Assembly (NCBI GenBank): GCA_029863245.1
Contig: JAOTVV010000001.1
Location: 248,001-312,000, forward strand
Direction: 5' to 3'
Length of the DNA stretch: 64,000 bases
From: Gemmatimonadota bacterium
Lineage (GTDB): Bacteria; Gemmatimonadota; Gemmatimonadetes; Gemmatimonadales; GWC2-71-9
A program made the position numbers and the translations under genes. The notes below the pieces were generated by a model, which did not search any database, was not told where the DNA came from, and was given only the letters and a program-made list of their open reading frames with translations. Of this stretch, positions 43,568-53,387 are shown in pieces. How positions within the stretch are numbered: the stretch's first letter is position 1; the number at the start of each line of letters is the position of its first letter.

Positions 43568-44827
43568 CTAGCGCTCGGCCTGTCGGATCTTGATCACGAG
43601 CCCAACGATGAGCGCCAGGATGATCGTCACGGACACCCCGAGCCCGGTTCGGCGAAAGCGGAGATCGCCGAGGGCCTCGACACCCTTCTGATGGGCGGCG
43701 GCCGTCACGTCCAGCCCCTCGTCGACGTACGCCGCGACGCGCGCGGGGTTGAATGTGTGCACGGCAGCCCGAGCCTGGACCAGAGCGTTCAGCGCACCCT
43801 GAAGCTCGAACCGAGCCTGGCTGACCTCCATGCCGGCATGCTCCGCTCGCAGGAGCAGGGAGTCGGCGCCGCCATAGGCGGCGCGCAGGGAATCGAGCCG
43901 CCCTCGCATGGTCGTCGCCGTGGTGCCTCCCGCGTCCTGGGCCACGTGACACTGACCGCACACGGCCCCCTCGCCGAGACCCAAGAGCTCCGGTCTGGCG
44001 CGAAGGATCTCGTGGTTGCCGTGACAGGTGGCGCATCCAGGATTGCCAAGCAGCGCAAACGTCTTCGCATGGCGGCTCTGGGCGAAGTGGTCTGCAATCA
44101 CTGAATGGCATTGACCGCACACGTTGCCAACCCACGAGAAGCCGGGAGGCGCCGCCCCGTGGTTGCCGTGGCAGTCGTTGCAGGTCGGCGCCGACAGGTC
44201 TCCTCCGTCGGTCATCATGGCCCAGTGCACGCTGCGTCGATACCTCTCGAGCTGATTGGTAGGGATCTGGTAGCCCGCCATGTGCTCGGCGTCCGCGTGA
44301 CACGCGCCGCAGGTCTCGGCGACGTTGAGCGGGTGCACACTCGATGCCGCGTCAGAGGGGGGCTTGATGGCGTGGGCCGGATGGCAGCTGGTGCAGACGG
44401 CGACGGCGGTGTCACCGAGCTCCGCGAGGCGTCGTCCGTGAACCGACGTGGAATACTCGGCCACCTGGTCCACGCGGAGCGACGGATTGAACTGCCGCAT
44501 GAACGCGGCGTCCGAGTGGCAGCGCCCGCAGAAGGTGGCCACCTGCAGCTTTCCTGGACGGCCCACGAAGCCCTTCGCGGGGTCCATGCCTTCGAATCCG
44601 GCCAGCGTCCGGTCACCACCGTGGCAATCGGCACAGCCGAGACCCCGCGCCGCGTGAATGTCGCCGGTGAACGCCCGGGCCGGCCCCCCGAGACGCTCGT
44701 CATCGAGGACGCTGTGGCAGACCCTGCAGTTGTCGACCTCCGCCTCCTGCTCCTGGGCGCGAACGGCTCCAGTCCACGTGACCGCCACCACCACGAGGAT
44801 GAGGCCTCGGTTCCACGTCCACTGCAT
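43568..44827 (-). CDS. 9-haem cytochrome c with C-terminal membrane anchor (canonical bc module)
   Basis: The protein is 419 residues with a signal peptide (cleavage near VRAQE) and a GGGGAGGG ribosome-binding site. Nine CXXCH motifs: CRVCH, CADCH, CGRCH, CTSCH, CGACH, CNDCH, CGQCH, CATCH, CGQCH. A helical segment (about 300-385) and one membrane helix (LGVSVTIILALIVGLVIKI) follow. It is the first gene of the 9-haem/Rieske/cytochrome b operon, replacing the usual mono-haem cytochrome c1 or f. It is similar along its length to the protein at 36765-38021. Confidence 0.88.
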   Translation of the reverse strand: MQWTWNRGLILVVVAVTWTGAVRAQEQEAEVDNCRVCHSVLDDERLGGPARAFTGDIHAARGLGCADCHGGDRTLAGFEGMDPAKGFVGRPGKLQVATFCGRCHSDAAFMRQFNPSLRVDQVAEYSTSVHGRRLAELGDTAVAVCTSCHPAHAIKPPSDAASSVHPLNVAETCGACHADAEHMAGYQIPTNQLERYRRSVHWAMMTDGGDLSAPTCNDCHGNHGAAPPGFSWVGNVCGQCHSVIADHFAQSRHAKTFALLGNPGCATCHGNHEILRARPELLGLGEGAVCGQCHVAQDAGGTTATTMRGRLDSLRAAYGGADSLLLRAEHAGMEVSQARFELQGALNALVQARAAVHTFNPARVAAYVDEGLDVTAAAHQKGVEALGDLRFRRTGLGVSVTIILALIVGLVIKIRQAER

Positions 44828-45014
44828 CTAAACAGCCCTCCCCAACCGTCTCAGGTACCCCCGAAACCACGACCCAACACAAGCGCTCAATTTGGGTGTG
44901 CCAGCCAACCGGTCAAAATGCATGGCTCAGTCCCGCAGGGCAACCAGGCGCCTTTGCCGGGGGGGCGAGACCCCACCCTCTCACGAACTTACCACGAGTC
45001 TTGGAAAGGCTACG

Positions 45015-45428
45015 CTAGGGTCCGGTTTTGGGCTCGCCGCTCCGACCGCCCACAACGAGGCCCACCAAGCTGACGGCAAAAGCGACCACGCCGATCGTTG
45101 CCGTCCCCCGCTGCAGCACCGCGAACCAGGCGGGCACGTCCACGACCCGCCTCAACACGTATAGCACGAAGGCAACGGTCAGTAGCGCCACTCCGAAGTA
45201 GAAAAGCCGCATCCACTTCACTCGCCGCGCGTACCGACCCAGCGGAAAGCCGCATTCGGGGCACACTTCACCGCTCGGCGGTCGCCAGACGAACGACCAG
45301 CGCCTCACGCCCAGGGCCGGTGGCGGGACTGCGTCGCCGGTTGACATGACCGGCTTCACCAATTTCCGGCACCCGGGACACCTGAGCGACGTCATCGCCG
45401 CACTGATTCGCGCACTTATCAGATTCAT
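45015..45428 (-). CDS. Small membrane protein with split zinc ribbon
   Basis: The protein is 137 residues from ATG 45428 (GTGAGGACGCGAG upstream); an internal ATG at 45395 is possible. CPGC near residue 17 and CPEC near 57 form a zinc ribbon, followed by two membrane helices (LFYFGVALLTVAFVLYVL and IGVVAFAVSLVGLVVGG). Function unknown. It is separate from the operons on both sides and could be transcribed with the NrfD module upstream. Confidence 0.65.
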   Translation of the reverse strand: MNLISARISAAMTSLRCPGCRKLVKPVMSTGDAVPPPALGVRRWSFVWRPPSGEVCPECGFPLGRYARRVKWMRLFYFGVALLTVAFVLYVLRRVVDVPAWFAVLQRGTATIGVVAFAVSLVGLVVGGRSGEPKTGP

Positions 45429-45513
45429 CTCGCGTCCTCACGCGGCAGCCGCGCCATCTCCAATACCAAGGCCTACCGCCAACGATTCTGGAGCTGACGG
45501 CAGGCCCGCGGGA

Positions 45514-46737
45514 TCATCCTTGGCTCGGCAGCCCTGCGGCCGGCCCCTCGGCTGCTAGTGCCGCCTCCCCCGGTGCCTCATCCATCCACGGCGGCAGGAC
45601 CTTGACCAGAGCCCACAGGATCACGAAGGGAAGTAACAGCAGAGCAACCGACATGGCGAGCCCCTCGATCCCGAACAGCTGGACCTTGTAGACCGTCAGG
45701 CCGCGCAGGCTCTTCGAGAAGAGCTGGCCGCCAATCACCACGTTCCATCGGATGCTGAAGATGCCGATCTGGATCAGAACGGCGGCGACCAGGTACGTCA
45801 GGTGCTTCAGCTCGGGCGGCAGGCGCACGAACCCACCTTTGCGCAGTCCGGGAGACACCAAGGCGAGCATGATGAGCGGAATGATGGTCCCCATCAGGAA
45901 TTGCAGCACGATCAGGCTGAGAAACAGGCGGCTCTCCACCATCTGCGACAAGATCTGGATCGACTCCTCGGCTTCGTACAGCCGGTGAATGAAATCCAGT
46001 GCCTCGAGCGAGAAGTCCACCACGATAGCGTAGAAAAGAAACTGGGCCAGTTTGTCCATGCACGCCACGTCCACTTTCCGCCAGCGGAACATGGTGGTCA
46101 GCATGTAGATGACCAGCACGAGCGCAATGCCGGACACGATTGCCGAGAACAGGAACACCACCGGCATCAGCACGCTACTCCACCACGGATTGGCCTTGAT
46201 CGATCCGAAGATGAAGCCGACGTACCCGTGCAGAAGAAACGCCGATGGAATACCCACGATCGTGATGACCCGACCCGCTCGGTCGTCGAACCGCAGGGAC
46301 CGTTCCGAGAGGTCGGTGGCGCCCAGGGTGAGCGCATAGCGAATCCACCGCATCACGCCGCGATCGTTGCGGGCCCACAGGACCAGGTCCTTCCGATAGT
46401 CGAACCAGACCTCCAGCAACAACACGACCGCCAGGTACCACGCGTAGACGAAGCCGAACATGGCCATCGCCGACTTGCGGTTGGGCGTGAGGAAGATCTC
46501 GTGCGACCGCAAGGGATGTCCGAGATGCGCGAGCAGTGGCAGTGGGGCCACCAGGAGAAACGCCAAGGCCGTGAGCAACGCGAGCCGATAGGTCGGCTGC
46601 ACTTCCCTTACATTGAAGACCCGCTCGAGCGACGCGAGAATGAAGGCGCCGGCAACCAACCCGGTGAGGTAGGGATACAGGACGATCAGGAGGCCCCACT
46701 GGAGCTCGAACTCGTTGGGATAGATGTACCCCGGCAC
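45514..46737 (-). CDS. NrfD-type quinone-interacting membrane subunit
   Basis: The protein is 407 residues with about nine membrane helices. It begins YIYPNEFELQWGLLIVLYPYLTGLVAGAFILASLERVF and includes PLPLLAHLGHPLRSHEIFLTPN, SAMAMFGFVYAWYLAVV, GFIFGSIKANPWWSSVLMPVVFL and FSLEALDFIHRLY, the NrfD/PsrC pattern. It is only distantly like the HybB-type protein at 31451-32719. It follows the Fe-S subunit gene by one base and would exchange electrons between quinol and that subunit. Confidence 0.9.
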   Translation of the reverse strand: MPGYIYPNEFELQWGLLIVLYPYLTGLVAGAFILASLERVFNVREVQPTYRLALLTALAFLLVAPLPLLAHLGHPLRSHEIFLTPNRKSAMAMFGFVYAWYLAVVLLLEVWFDYRKDLVLWARNDRGVMRWIRYALTLGATDLSERSLRFDDRAGRVITIVGIPSAFLLHGYVGFIFGSIKANPWWSSVLMPVVFLFSAIVSGIALVLVIYMLTTMFRWRKVDVACMDKLAQFLFYAIVVDFSLEALDFIHRLYEAEESIQILSQMVESRLFLSLIVLQFLMGTIIPLIMLALVSPGLRKGGFVRLPPELKHLTYLVAAVLIQIGIFSIRWNVVIGGQLFSKSLRGLTVYKVQLFGIEGLAMSVALLLLPFVILWALVKVLPPWMDEAPGEAALAAEGPAAGLPSQG

Positions 46738-46738
46738 G

Positions 46739-47551
46739 CTACCTCACTTCCCCGTCCAGGTTCGCGTACAGCACCTTGGGCGCCGTGTTGAGGTGCGGCT
46801 TCAGCACCTGGATCTGATTGAACCGCATGAACCGCGCGAGGGGTGTGGCTCGTCCCCGCACCTCGCCGAAGATCCGGGCGCCCGTCGGACACACCTCGAC
46901 GCAGGCAGGTACCTGGCCCCGCACAAGGCGATGGTAGCAGAACGTGCATTTCGCGGCGACGTGGGTCTCGGGATGGAGGTACCGCGCCCCGTACGGGCAG
47001 GCCTGAATGCAATACCGGCACCCAATGCAGTACTCATCGTCGACGAGCACGACGCCGTCTTCGGTCATGAATGTGGCCCCGACGGGACAGACCTGGACAC
47101 ACGGTGGGTTGTCGCAGTGGTTGCACAGCTTCGGTACGAAAAAGGTCCGCTCCACGTTAGCCTGTGTCAGCGGTGGGAAGCCGTCCAGTCCGCCGTTGGG
47201 GCTGTCGACCTGCACTGCGTCGTCCTCGGTGATGACGTAGCGCTCGATCCACGTGTTGAAGAAGTGCGGTTCGGCCGGCACGTCGTTCTCCGTCTTGCAG
47301 GCCGCGACACAGCGCGCGCACCCAATGCACCGTCTGGGATCCACCCCCATGCCGTAGTAGTGCTCGCTCGCATCATAGGCACCGTCGGGCTGCTGGCCGA
47401 ACGCCGCGGGCAGCCGCACGACACCGAGAAGAAACGGGGCGGCGGCGCACGCGCCCGCCGCGGCCTCGCCCAAAAACCGCCGTCGATCGAGTACAGGACT
47501 CGCTGGCGGTTCGCTCCGGGAGCGCGTGGGATCGAATCGGGCGGTACTCAC
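46739..47551 (-). CDS. NrfC-like 4x[4Fe-4S] protein with Tat signal
   Basis: The protein is 270 residues from GTG 47551, which overlaps the octahaem stop as GTGA. Tat signal LDRRRFLGEAAAGACAAAP. Four ferredoxin-type clusters: CIGCARCVAACKTEN, CNHCDNPPCVQVCPVGA, CIGCRYCIQACPYGA and CTFCYHRL with CVEVCPTGA. It has no C-terminal membrane helix, unlike the HybA-like protein elsewhere in the window. It should bridge the NrfD subunit and the octahaem cytochrome on the periplasmic side. Confidence 0.93.
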   Translation of the reverse strand: MSTARFDPTRSRSEPPASPVLDRRRFLGEAAAGACAAAPFLLGVVRLPAAFGQQPDGAYDASEHYYGMGVDPRRCIGCARCVAACKTENDVPAEPHFFNTWIERYVITEDDAVQVDSPNGGLDGFPPLTQANVERTFFVPKLCNHCDNPPCVQVCPVGATFMTEDGVVLVDDEYCIGCRYCIQACPYGARYLHPETHVAAKCTFCYHRLVRGQVPACVEVCPTGARIFGEVRGRATPLARFMRFNQIQVLKPHLNTAPKVLYANLDGEVR

Positions 47552-48273
47552 GGCGCCTCCGGGTGGTGAGGGTAGTGACACTGCCAGCACGTGTACGGCT
47601 GACCGTGCGTCTGCAGATCGATCTGGGGAATGGCCGCACGCGGATCGCCGATCGCGTGACACGCCCCGCAGAAGCTCCGGTCCGTCGGCTTCGAGGGCCG
47701 CGCCGACCGCGGATTCGACTTGTGTGTCACCGGCGCTGCATGGCAGACCTCACATTCCAGGCTGGCATGGTGTGACACCAACTTCTGCCGAGCGATCTCG
47801 CCATGGCACGCCGCACACGACTCGGGCACCACCGGGGGCTCCGGGGCGTGGGGGTCGTGGCAGTCCTTGCAGGGCGTAAGAGGATTGTGCACCACCGGAT
47901 CGATCTGCGGGAATCCCGTGGGGCGCGACGGATTGAAGGCGTGACACAGGATGCACTGGTCCCGACCGCGCGGAATGGACGGCTTGACCTCCATCGGGGC
48001 GGCAATGTGGGCGGCGGCCGGTCCATGGCACACCTCGCAGCGCACGCCCTTGTGGTTGGACGCCAGCCTCGCCTCTTGGATCGGACTGTGGCAGAGGGTG
48101 CACTGCTGATGCCCGGCGTACTTCATGGGACGAGCGGCTATCGAGTCGACGGCCGCGGCCCGATAGTGCCCGATGTCGCCGAACGTGTCGGGCACGAGGT
48201 ACCAACGGGCAATCACCATGGCGAGCAGCGCCACGGCAAAGACAAAGACCAAGCGAGGAACTTGTTGGGGCAT
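47548..48273 (-). CDS. Membrane-anchored octahaem c-type cytochrome
   Basis: The protein is 241 residues from ATG 48273. An N-terminal membrane helix (LVFVFAVALLAMVIARWYLV) anchors it. Eight CXXCH motifs: CTLCH, CEVCH, CILCH, CKDCH, CAACH, CEVCH, CGACH, CWQCH. Many are followed by His-rich turns (CKDCHDPHAP, CWQCHYPHHP). It is the first gene of the octahaem/NrfC/NrfD operon, a composition related to the cytochrome-NrfCD complexes that link quinol to periplasmic cytochromes. Longer upstream starts lack a ribosome-binding site and would disrupt the signal anchor. Confidence 0.87.
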   Translation of the reverse strand: MPQQVPRLVFVFAVALLAMVIARWYLVPDTFGDIGHYRAAAVDSIAARPMKYAGHQQCTLCHSPIQEARLASNHKGVRCEVCHGPAAAHIAAPMEVKPSIPRGRDQCILCHAFNPSRPTGFPQIDPVVHNPLTPCKDCHDPHAPEPPVVPESCAACHGEIARQKLVSHHASLECEVCHAAPVTHKSNPRSARPSKPTDRSFCGACHAIGDPRAAIPQIDLQTHGQPYTCWQCHYPHHPEAP

Positions 48274-48479
48274 CCGAGGCCCATCCCCTCCGCGGAACCG
48301 CGATCCCGAGTACCTTGGCATCAGTGCGCGAATGTGCACGGAGGTCGATCCCGCGCATTGTGAAGCGATCGTGAAGGAGAGTTCATACTTGTCGTAGTCG
48401 GACCCACCGACCCGCACCGCTGCACCTCGGTATGTTTCCTAGCACCGCCGTTCCTAGCCGCTCGGGAGGAATCGCCCGG

Positions 48480-48953
48480 ATGTCCACCGTCGACGCGTTC
48501 ACCGTGAGCACACCCGTCACGACTCTTGCCGTCGAAACGCGGGGCGTGTCGGTCACGCAGATTCGGCTCAACCAGTCCGGCCTCCGTCCGCCCGGGACAC
48601 CGTTCGAGCAGCACGTCGCCCGCGAGCTACAGGAATACGCCCGCGGCCAACGCGAGACGTTCACGTTTGCCACGGCACCTCAGGGAACGGCATTCGACGA
48701 CACAGTGTGGCGTGAGGTGGCGCGGATCCCCTACGGCGCGACCGCGACCTACGGCGAGATCGCGCAACGGATTGGCCGTCCCGGAGCTGCCCGGGCGGTG
48801 GGTCATGCGAACGGCCGGAATCCCATCCCGCTCGTCATCCCGTGTCACCGGGTCGTTGCGGCCGGCGGCAAGCTCGGCGGTTACGGCGGGGGACTCCCGT
48901 TGAAACGGCGACTGCTGGCGCTGGAGCAGCGCGGCCTAGTGCAATCCGCATGA
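48480..48953 (+). CDS. ogt: Methylated-DNA-protein-cysteine methyltransferase
   Basis: The protein is 157 residues from ATG 48480 with GGAGG ten bases upstream; an ATG at 48432 would add 16 residues. It has the active-site motif IPCHRVVAAGGKLGGYGGG with the acceptor Cys, preceded by IPYGATATYGEIAQRIG and AARAVGHANGRNPIPL. It removes alkyl groups from O6-alkylguanine by suicidal transfer to its Cys. The stop overlaps the next start as ATGA. Confidence 0.94.
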   Translation: MSTVDAFTVSTPVTTLAVETRGVSVTQIRLNQSGLRPPGTPFEQHVARELQEYARGQRETFTFATAPQGTAFDDTVWREVARIPYGATATYGEIAQRIGRPGAARAVGHANGRNPIPLVIPCHRVVAAGGKLGGYGGGLPLKRRLLALEQRGLVQSA

Positions 48954-49375
48954 GCATCGGCGCACCCCGACCGCGATATGGACGCCCCGCGGTGGCCGCG
49001 GCGCTGACCTTGCTGGGGGCGGCCGCCTGCGCGGAACCTGTCCGACCCGACTTCGGACCGGGCCGGTTCGGTCCCGACACGTTTCCGCCGCGCATCGAGT
49101 TCCTCGCGCCGCCAGACAGCGTGTACGCGGCCGGTCAGGAGATCCGCGTGCGGGTACGCATCACCGATCGAACGCCCCTCGCATCGGTGGCTGCGAGCGT
49201 GCTGGGTGAGGTGACTTTTGGCTTCCCCACCCTGTTTCCGGCCGATACGCTGTTCGTCGCGGACTATCCCATCACCACTGATCCGGGAACGAACGGAACC
49301 ATTGTCTTTCGTGTGGTGGCGACCGACACGCTGAGCAATCGCGCCGCGGCCGACCGCTCGTTCATCATTCAGTAG
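48950..49375 (+). CDS. Small lipoprotein with Ig/cadherin-like domain, unknown function
   Basis: The protein is 141 residues from ATG 48950, coupled to ogt. Signal peptide with lipobox AAAC. The mature part, IEFLAPPDSVYAAGQEIRVRVRITDRTPLASVAASVLGE to VFRVVATDTLSNRAAADRSF, has the rhythm of a single Ig-like or cadherin-like beta-sandwich. No function can be assigned. It lies 18 bases before recF. Confidence 0.7.
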   Translation: MSIGAPRPRYGRPAVAAALTLLGAAACAEPVRPDFGPGRFGPDTFPPRIEFLAPPDSVYAAGQEIRVRVRITDRTPLASVAASVLGEVTFGFPTLFPADTLFVADYPITTDPGTNGTIVFRVVATDTLSNRAAADRSFIIQ

Positions 49376-49393
49376 ACCGGGCTCTGGCGCTTC

Positions 49394-50467
49394 GTGCGGC
49401 TCACCCAGCTCACCATAAGGACTTTCCGCAACATCGCGGCGCTGGACATCGAGCTACCTGCAGAAGGTGTCGTGGTGATCGGGGAGAACGGTGAGGGGAA
49501 GACCAACCTCCTCGAGGCCATCTACTACTTGGTGTTGTTCCGATCGCTCCGGGGCGCCAAGGATCGGGAGTTGGTGCGGTTCGGCGACGCCAGCTTCTTC
49601 ATCGCCGGAGAGGGGCCGCGGCGGGTGGCGGTGGGATACGAGATCGCCGGGCGCCGCAAGAAGGTGACGGTCGATCGCGTCGAGATGAAGAAGCTGGCCG
49701 ACGGGGTCGGTCGGCTCACGGCGGTGGCGTTCGCGCCCAGCGACCGCACGATCGTGGCAGGAGGGCCCACCGGACGGCGGCGCTACCTGGATATCGTGCT
49801 CGCGTTGAGCGAGCCCGGGTACCTGGCTGCGCTCTCCGCCATGCGACAGGCGCTGCGGCAGCGGAACGCAGCCCTGCGGAACGGTCACGGCGACGCCGCC
49901 CGCGCGTTCGACGCGCCGTTCGCAGCGGCGGCGGGAACGGTCGCCCGCGCTCGGCGGCGTTGGGTGGCGGCGTCGGCCGCACGGTTCCAGGATCTGTGCA
50001 CCACACTCGGGGAGGCCGGCACCTGCAGTCTGCTGTACGCCCCGGACCATCACCGCGAAGACGACACCGCGGGCCACATCGAGGCGGCACTCCGGCGGAC
50101 CTTCGCGCGCGATACCCGGCGGGGCATGACCACGGTGGGGCCGCACCGCGACGACTTGCGGCTCTCCCTGGACGGACGCGACCAACGAACCTACGGGTCT
50201 GCCGGCCAGCAGCGCACGGCGGCCGTCGCACTCCGACTCCTGGAGGCGGAGTCGCTCGCGGCGGCCGAGGGATCGCCGCCGGTGGCGCTCTACGATGACG
50301 TCTTTGCCGAGCTGGATCGCGGACGACAGGAACGTCTTTTGGCCCTGATCCGCGAAACGCTGCCTGGACAGGCGGTTGTCGTGGCGCCGCGGGAGTCGGA
50401 GGTGCCACGGGATCTGCTCGGCATGCCGCGCTGGACCATGCGAGGAGGAACGCTTGACCGGCCGTGA
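49394..50467 (+). CDS. recF: DNA replication and repair protein RecF
   Basis: The protein is 357 residues with a GTG start (MRLTQLTIRTFRNIAAL). SMC-like ATPase motifs: Walker A GENGEGKT (32-39), signature region YGSAGQQRT and Walker B VALYDDVFAELD. RecF loads RecA at gaps with RecO and RecR. Order recF - DUF721 - gyrB is a common chromosomal arrangement, here without dnaA/dnaN in view. Confidence 0.94.
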   Translation: MRLTQLTIRTFRNIAALDIELPAEGVVVIGENGEGKTNLLEAIYYLVLFRSLRGAKDRELVRFGDASFFIAGEGPRRVAVGYEIAGRRKKVTVDRVEMKKLADGVGRLTAVAFAPSDRTIVAGGPTGRRRYLDIVLALSEPGYLAALSAMRQALRQRNAALRNGHGDAARAFDAPFAAAAGTVARARRRWVAASAARFQDLCTTLGEAGTCSLLYAPDHHREDDTAGHIEAALRRTFARDTRRGMTTVGPHRDDLRLSLDGRDQRTYGSAGQQRTAAVALRLLEAESLAAAEGSPPVALYDDVFAELDRGRQERLLALIRETLPGQAVVVAPRESEVPRDLLGMPRWTMRGGTLDRP

Positions 50468-50759
50468 CCGCCCGCCGCCCGCCACACCGCTCGAGGAAGC
50501 CATCGCGGCGTACATCAAACGCGCCGGCATCAAGCGACGACTCGATCAGGCGAGCGTGATTCCCGAATGGGGGGAGCTGGTCGGTCCCCAGATCGCCGCT
50601 GTGACGACGCCGCATCTCGTCACGCAGGACGGGGCGCTGATCGTGAGTGTGGCCTCCGCAGGATGGTTGCAGGAATTGCAGCTCATGTCGCCGACCATCC
50701 TGAAACGGCTTGGCCAACACGGGAAGAAGATCCGACGGATCGTGTGGCGGGCCGAGTGA
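50454..50759 (+). CDS. DUF721 (DciA-like) protein
   Basis: The protein is 101 residues. The start is TTG 50454, preceded by GAGGAGG at good spacing and overlapping recF; the upstream in-frame ATG lies deep in recF. Conserved features are PLEEAIAAYIKRAGIKRRLDQASVIPEWGELVGPQIA and LIVSVASAGWLQELQLM. DciA-type proteins help load the replicative helicase; that function is assumed from the family. Confidence 0.82.
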   Translation: MTGRDRPPPATPLEEAIAAYIKRAGIKRRLDQASVIPEWGELVGPQIAAVTTPHLVTQDGALIVSVASAGWLQELQLMSPTILKRLGQHGKKIRRIVWRAE

Positions 50760-50892
50760 ACGCGGGGCCGACAGCACGGCGCCGCGGCCGTGGGCCGGTT
50801 GTCGACGACCCGACGCATCGAGCGTCACGGGTGGCCCAACCCGGGCACCTCTAACCCGTTTCTACATTGGAAGTTACGCGACCCCAGCGCCA

Positions 50893-50921
50893 TTGCCTTC
50901 GGGGGAGCGCTCAGGTATATT
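50893..50921 (+). promoter_or_regulatory. Sigma70-type promoter of gyrB
   Basis: -35 TTGCCT (50893-50898) and -10 TATATT (50916-50921) are separated by exactly 17 bases. The expected start site near 50928 gives a leader of about 53 bases before gyrB. Confidence 0.65.
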
Positions 50922-50923
50922 GA

Positions 50924-52912
<1,989 letters not shown>

Positions 52913-52928
52913 CATTCTTCGCCCGCGA

Positions 52929-52960
52929 CCCCGCCGACAGCCCGGCGGGGCCGTTTTTTT
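52929..52960 (+). terminator. Intrinsic terminator of gyrB
   Basis: CCCCGCCG (52929-52936) / CGGCGGGG (52943-52950), 6-base loop, then CCG and seven T (52954-52960), 17 bases after the gyrB stop. Confidence 0.92.
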
Positions 52961-53002
52961 ACCTGGCTTGGCGGGCTCGGACTCCACCGCAGACCCCATC
53001 CA

Positions 53003-53037
53003 TTGACATATAGAAACATTGCTATTAGCTATATTCC
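53003..53037 (+). promoter_or_regulatory. Promoter/operator of the ArsR-RND operon
   Basis: A strikingly AT-rich island: TTGACA at 53003-53008 is a perfect -35; TATATT at 53030-53035 is close to the start, with imperfect spacing. ATATAG (53007-53012) and CTATAT (53029-53034) form an inverted repeat typical of ArsR-family operators. No Shine-Dalgarno is visible before ATG 53039, so the mRNA may be near-leaderless. Confidence 0.55.
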
Positions 53038-53038
53038 T

Positions 53039-53344
53039 ATGTCTAAGCCCGCGTTGGTGCGTTCCATCGAGCCGGCCCTGCTGAGCCGGGCGGCCGAGAT
53101 CATCAAGCTGCTCGGCCATCCGGAGCGGCTGAAGATCGTGGAGGTGCTCGAGCTGGGTGAGGCGACGGTGACAGAGATCCGTGAAGCACTCGGACTGCCG
53201 CAGGCCATCGTGTCACAGCATCTGGCCAAAATGCGTGGGTGCGGAATCGTGGCCGCGCGCCGCAACGGGAACCACGTGCACTATCGAATCACCGAACCCA
53301 AGGTGCAGCACATCCTGAACTGCATCCGCCACTGTGATATGTGA
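53039..53344 (+). CDS. ArsR-family transcriptional repressor
   Basis: The protein is 101 residues from ATG 53039. Winged helix: EIIKLLGHPERLKIVEVLELGEATVTEIREALGLPQAIVSQHLAKMRGCGIVAARRNGNHVHYRI. The C-terminus HILNCIRHCDM holds a Cys/His cluster that could bind a metal or thiol-reactive inducer. No CVC motif of arsenite sensors is present. It probably represses its own operon through the AT-rich inverted repeat at the promoter, and perhaps a related site at the start of the next gene. Confidence 0.88.
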   Translation: MSKPALVRSIEPALLSRAAEIIKLLGHPERLKIVEVLELGEATVTEIREALGLPQAIVSQHLAKMRGCGIVAARRNGNHVHYRITEPKVQHILNCIRHCDM

Positions 53345-53387
53345 TGGGCTCGGTTGGAGCAGACCCTTTTTATTTGGCCTCTGAGAT

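Noticed and set aside
44939-44953. Sigma54-like site upstream of the canonical bc operon
   Set aside because: GG and TTGC are one base too close; sigma54 spacing is strict.
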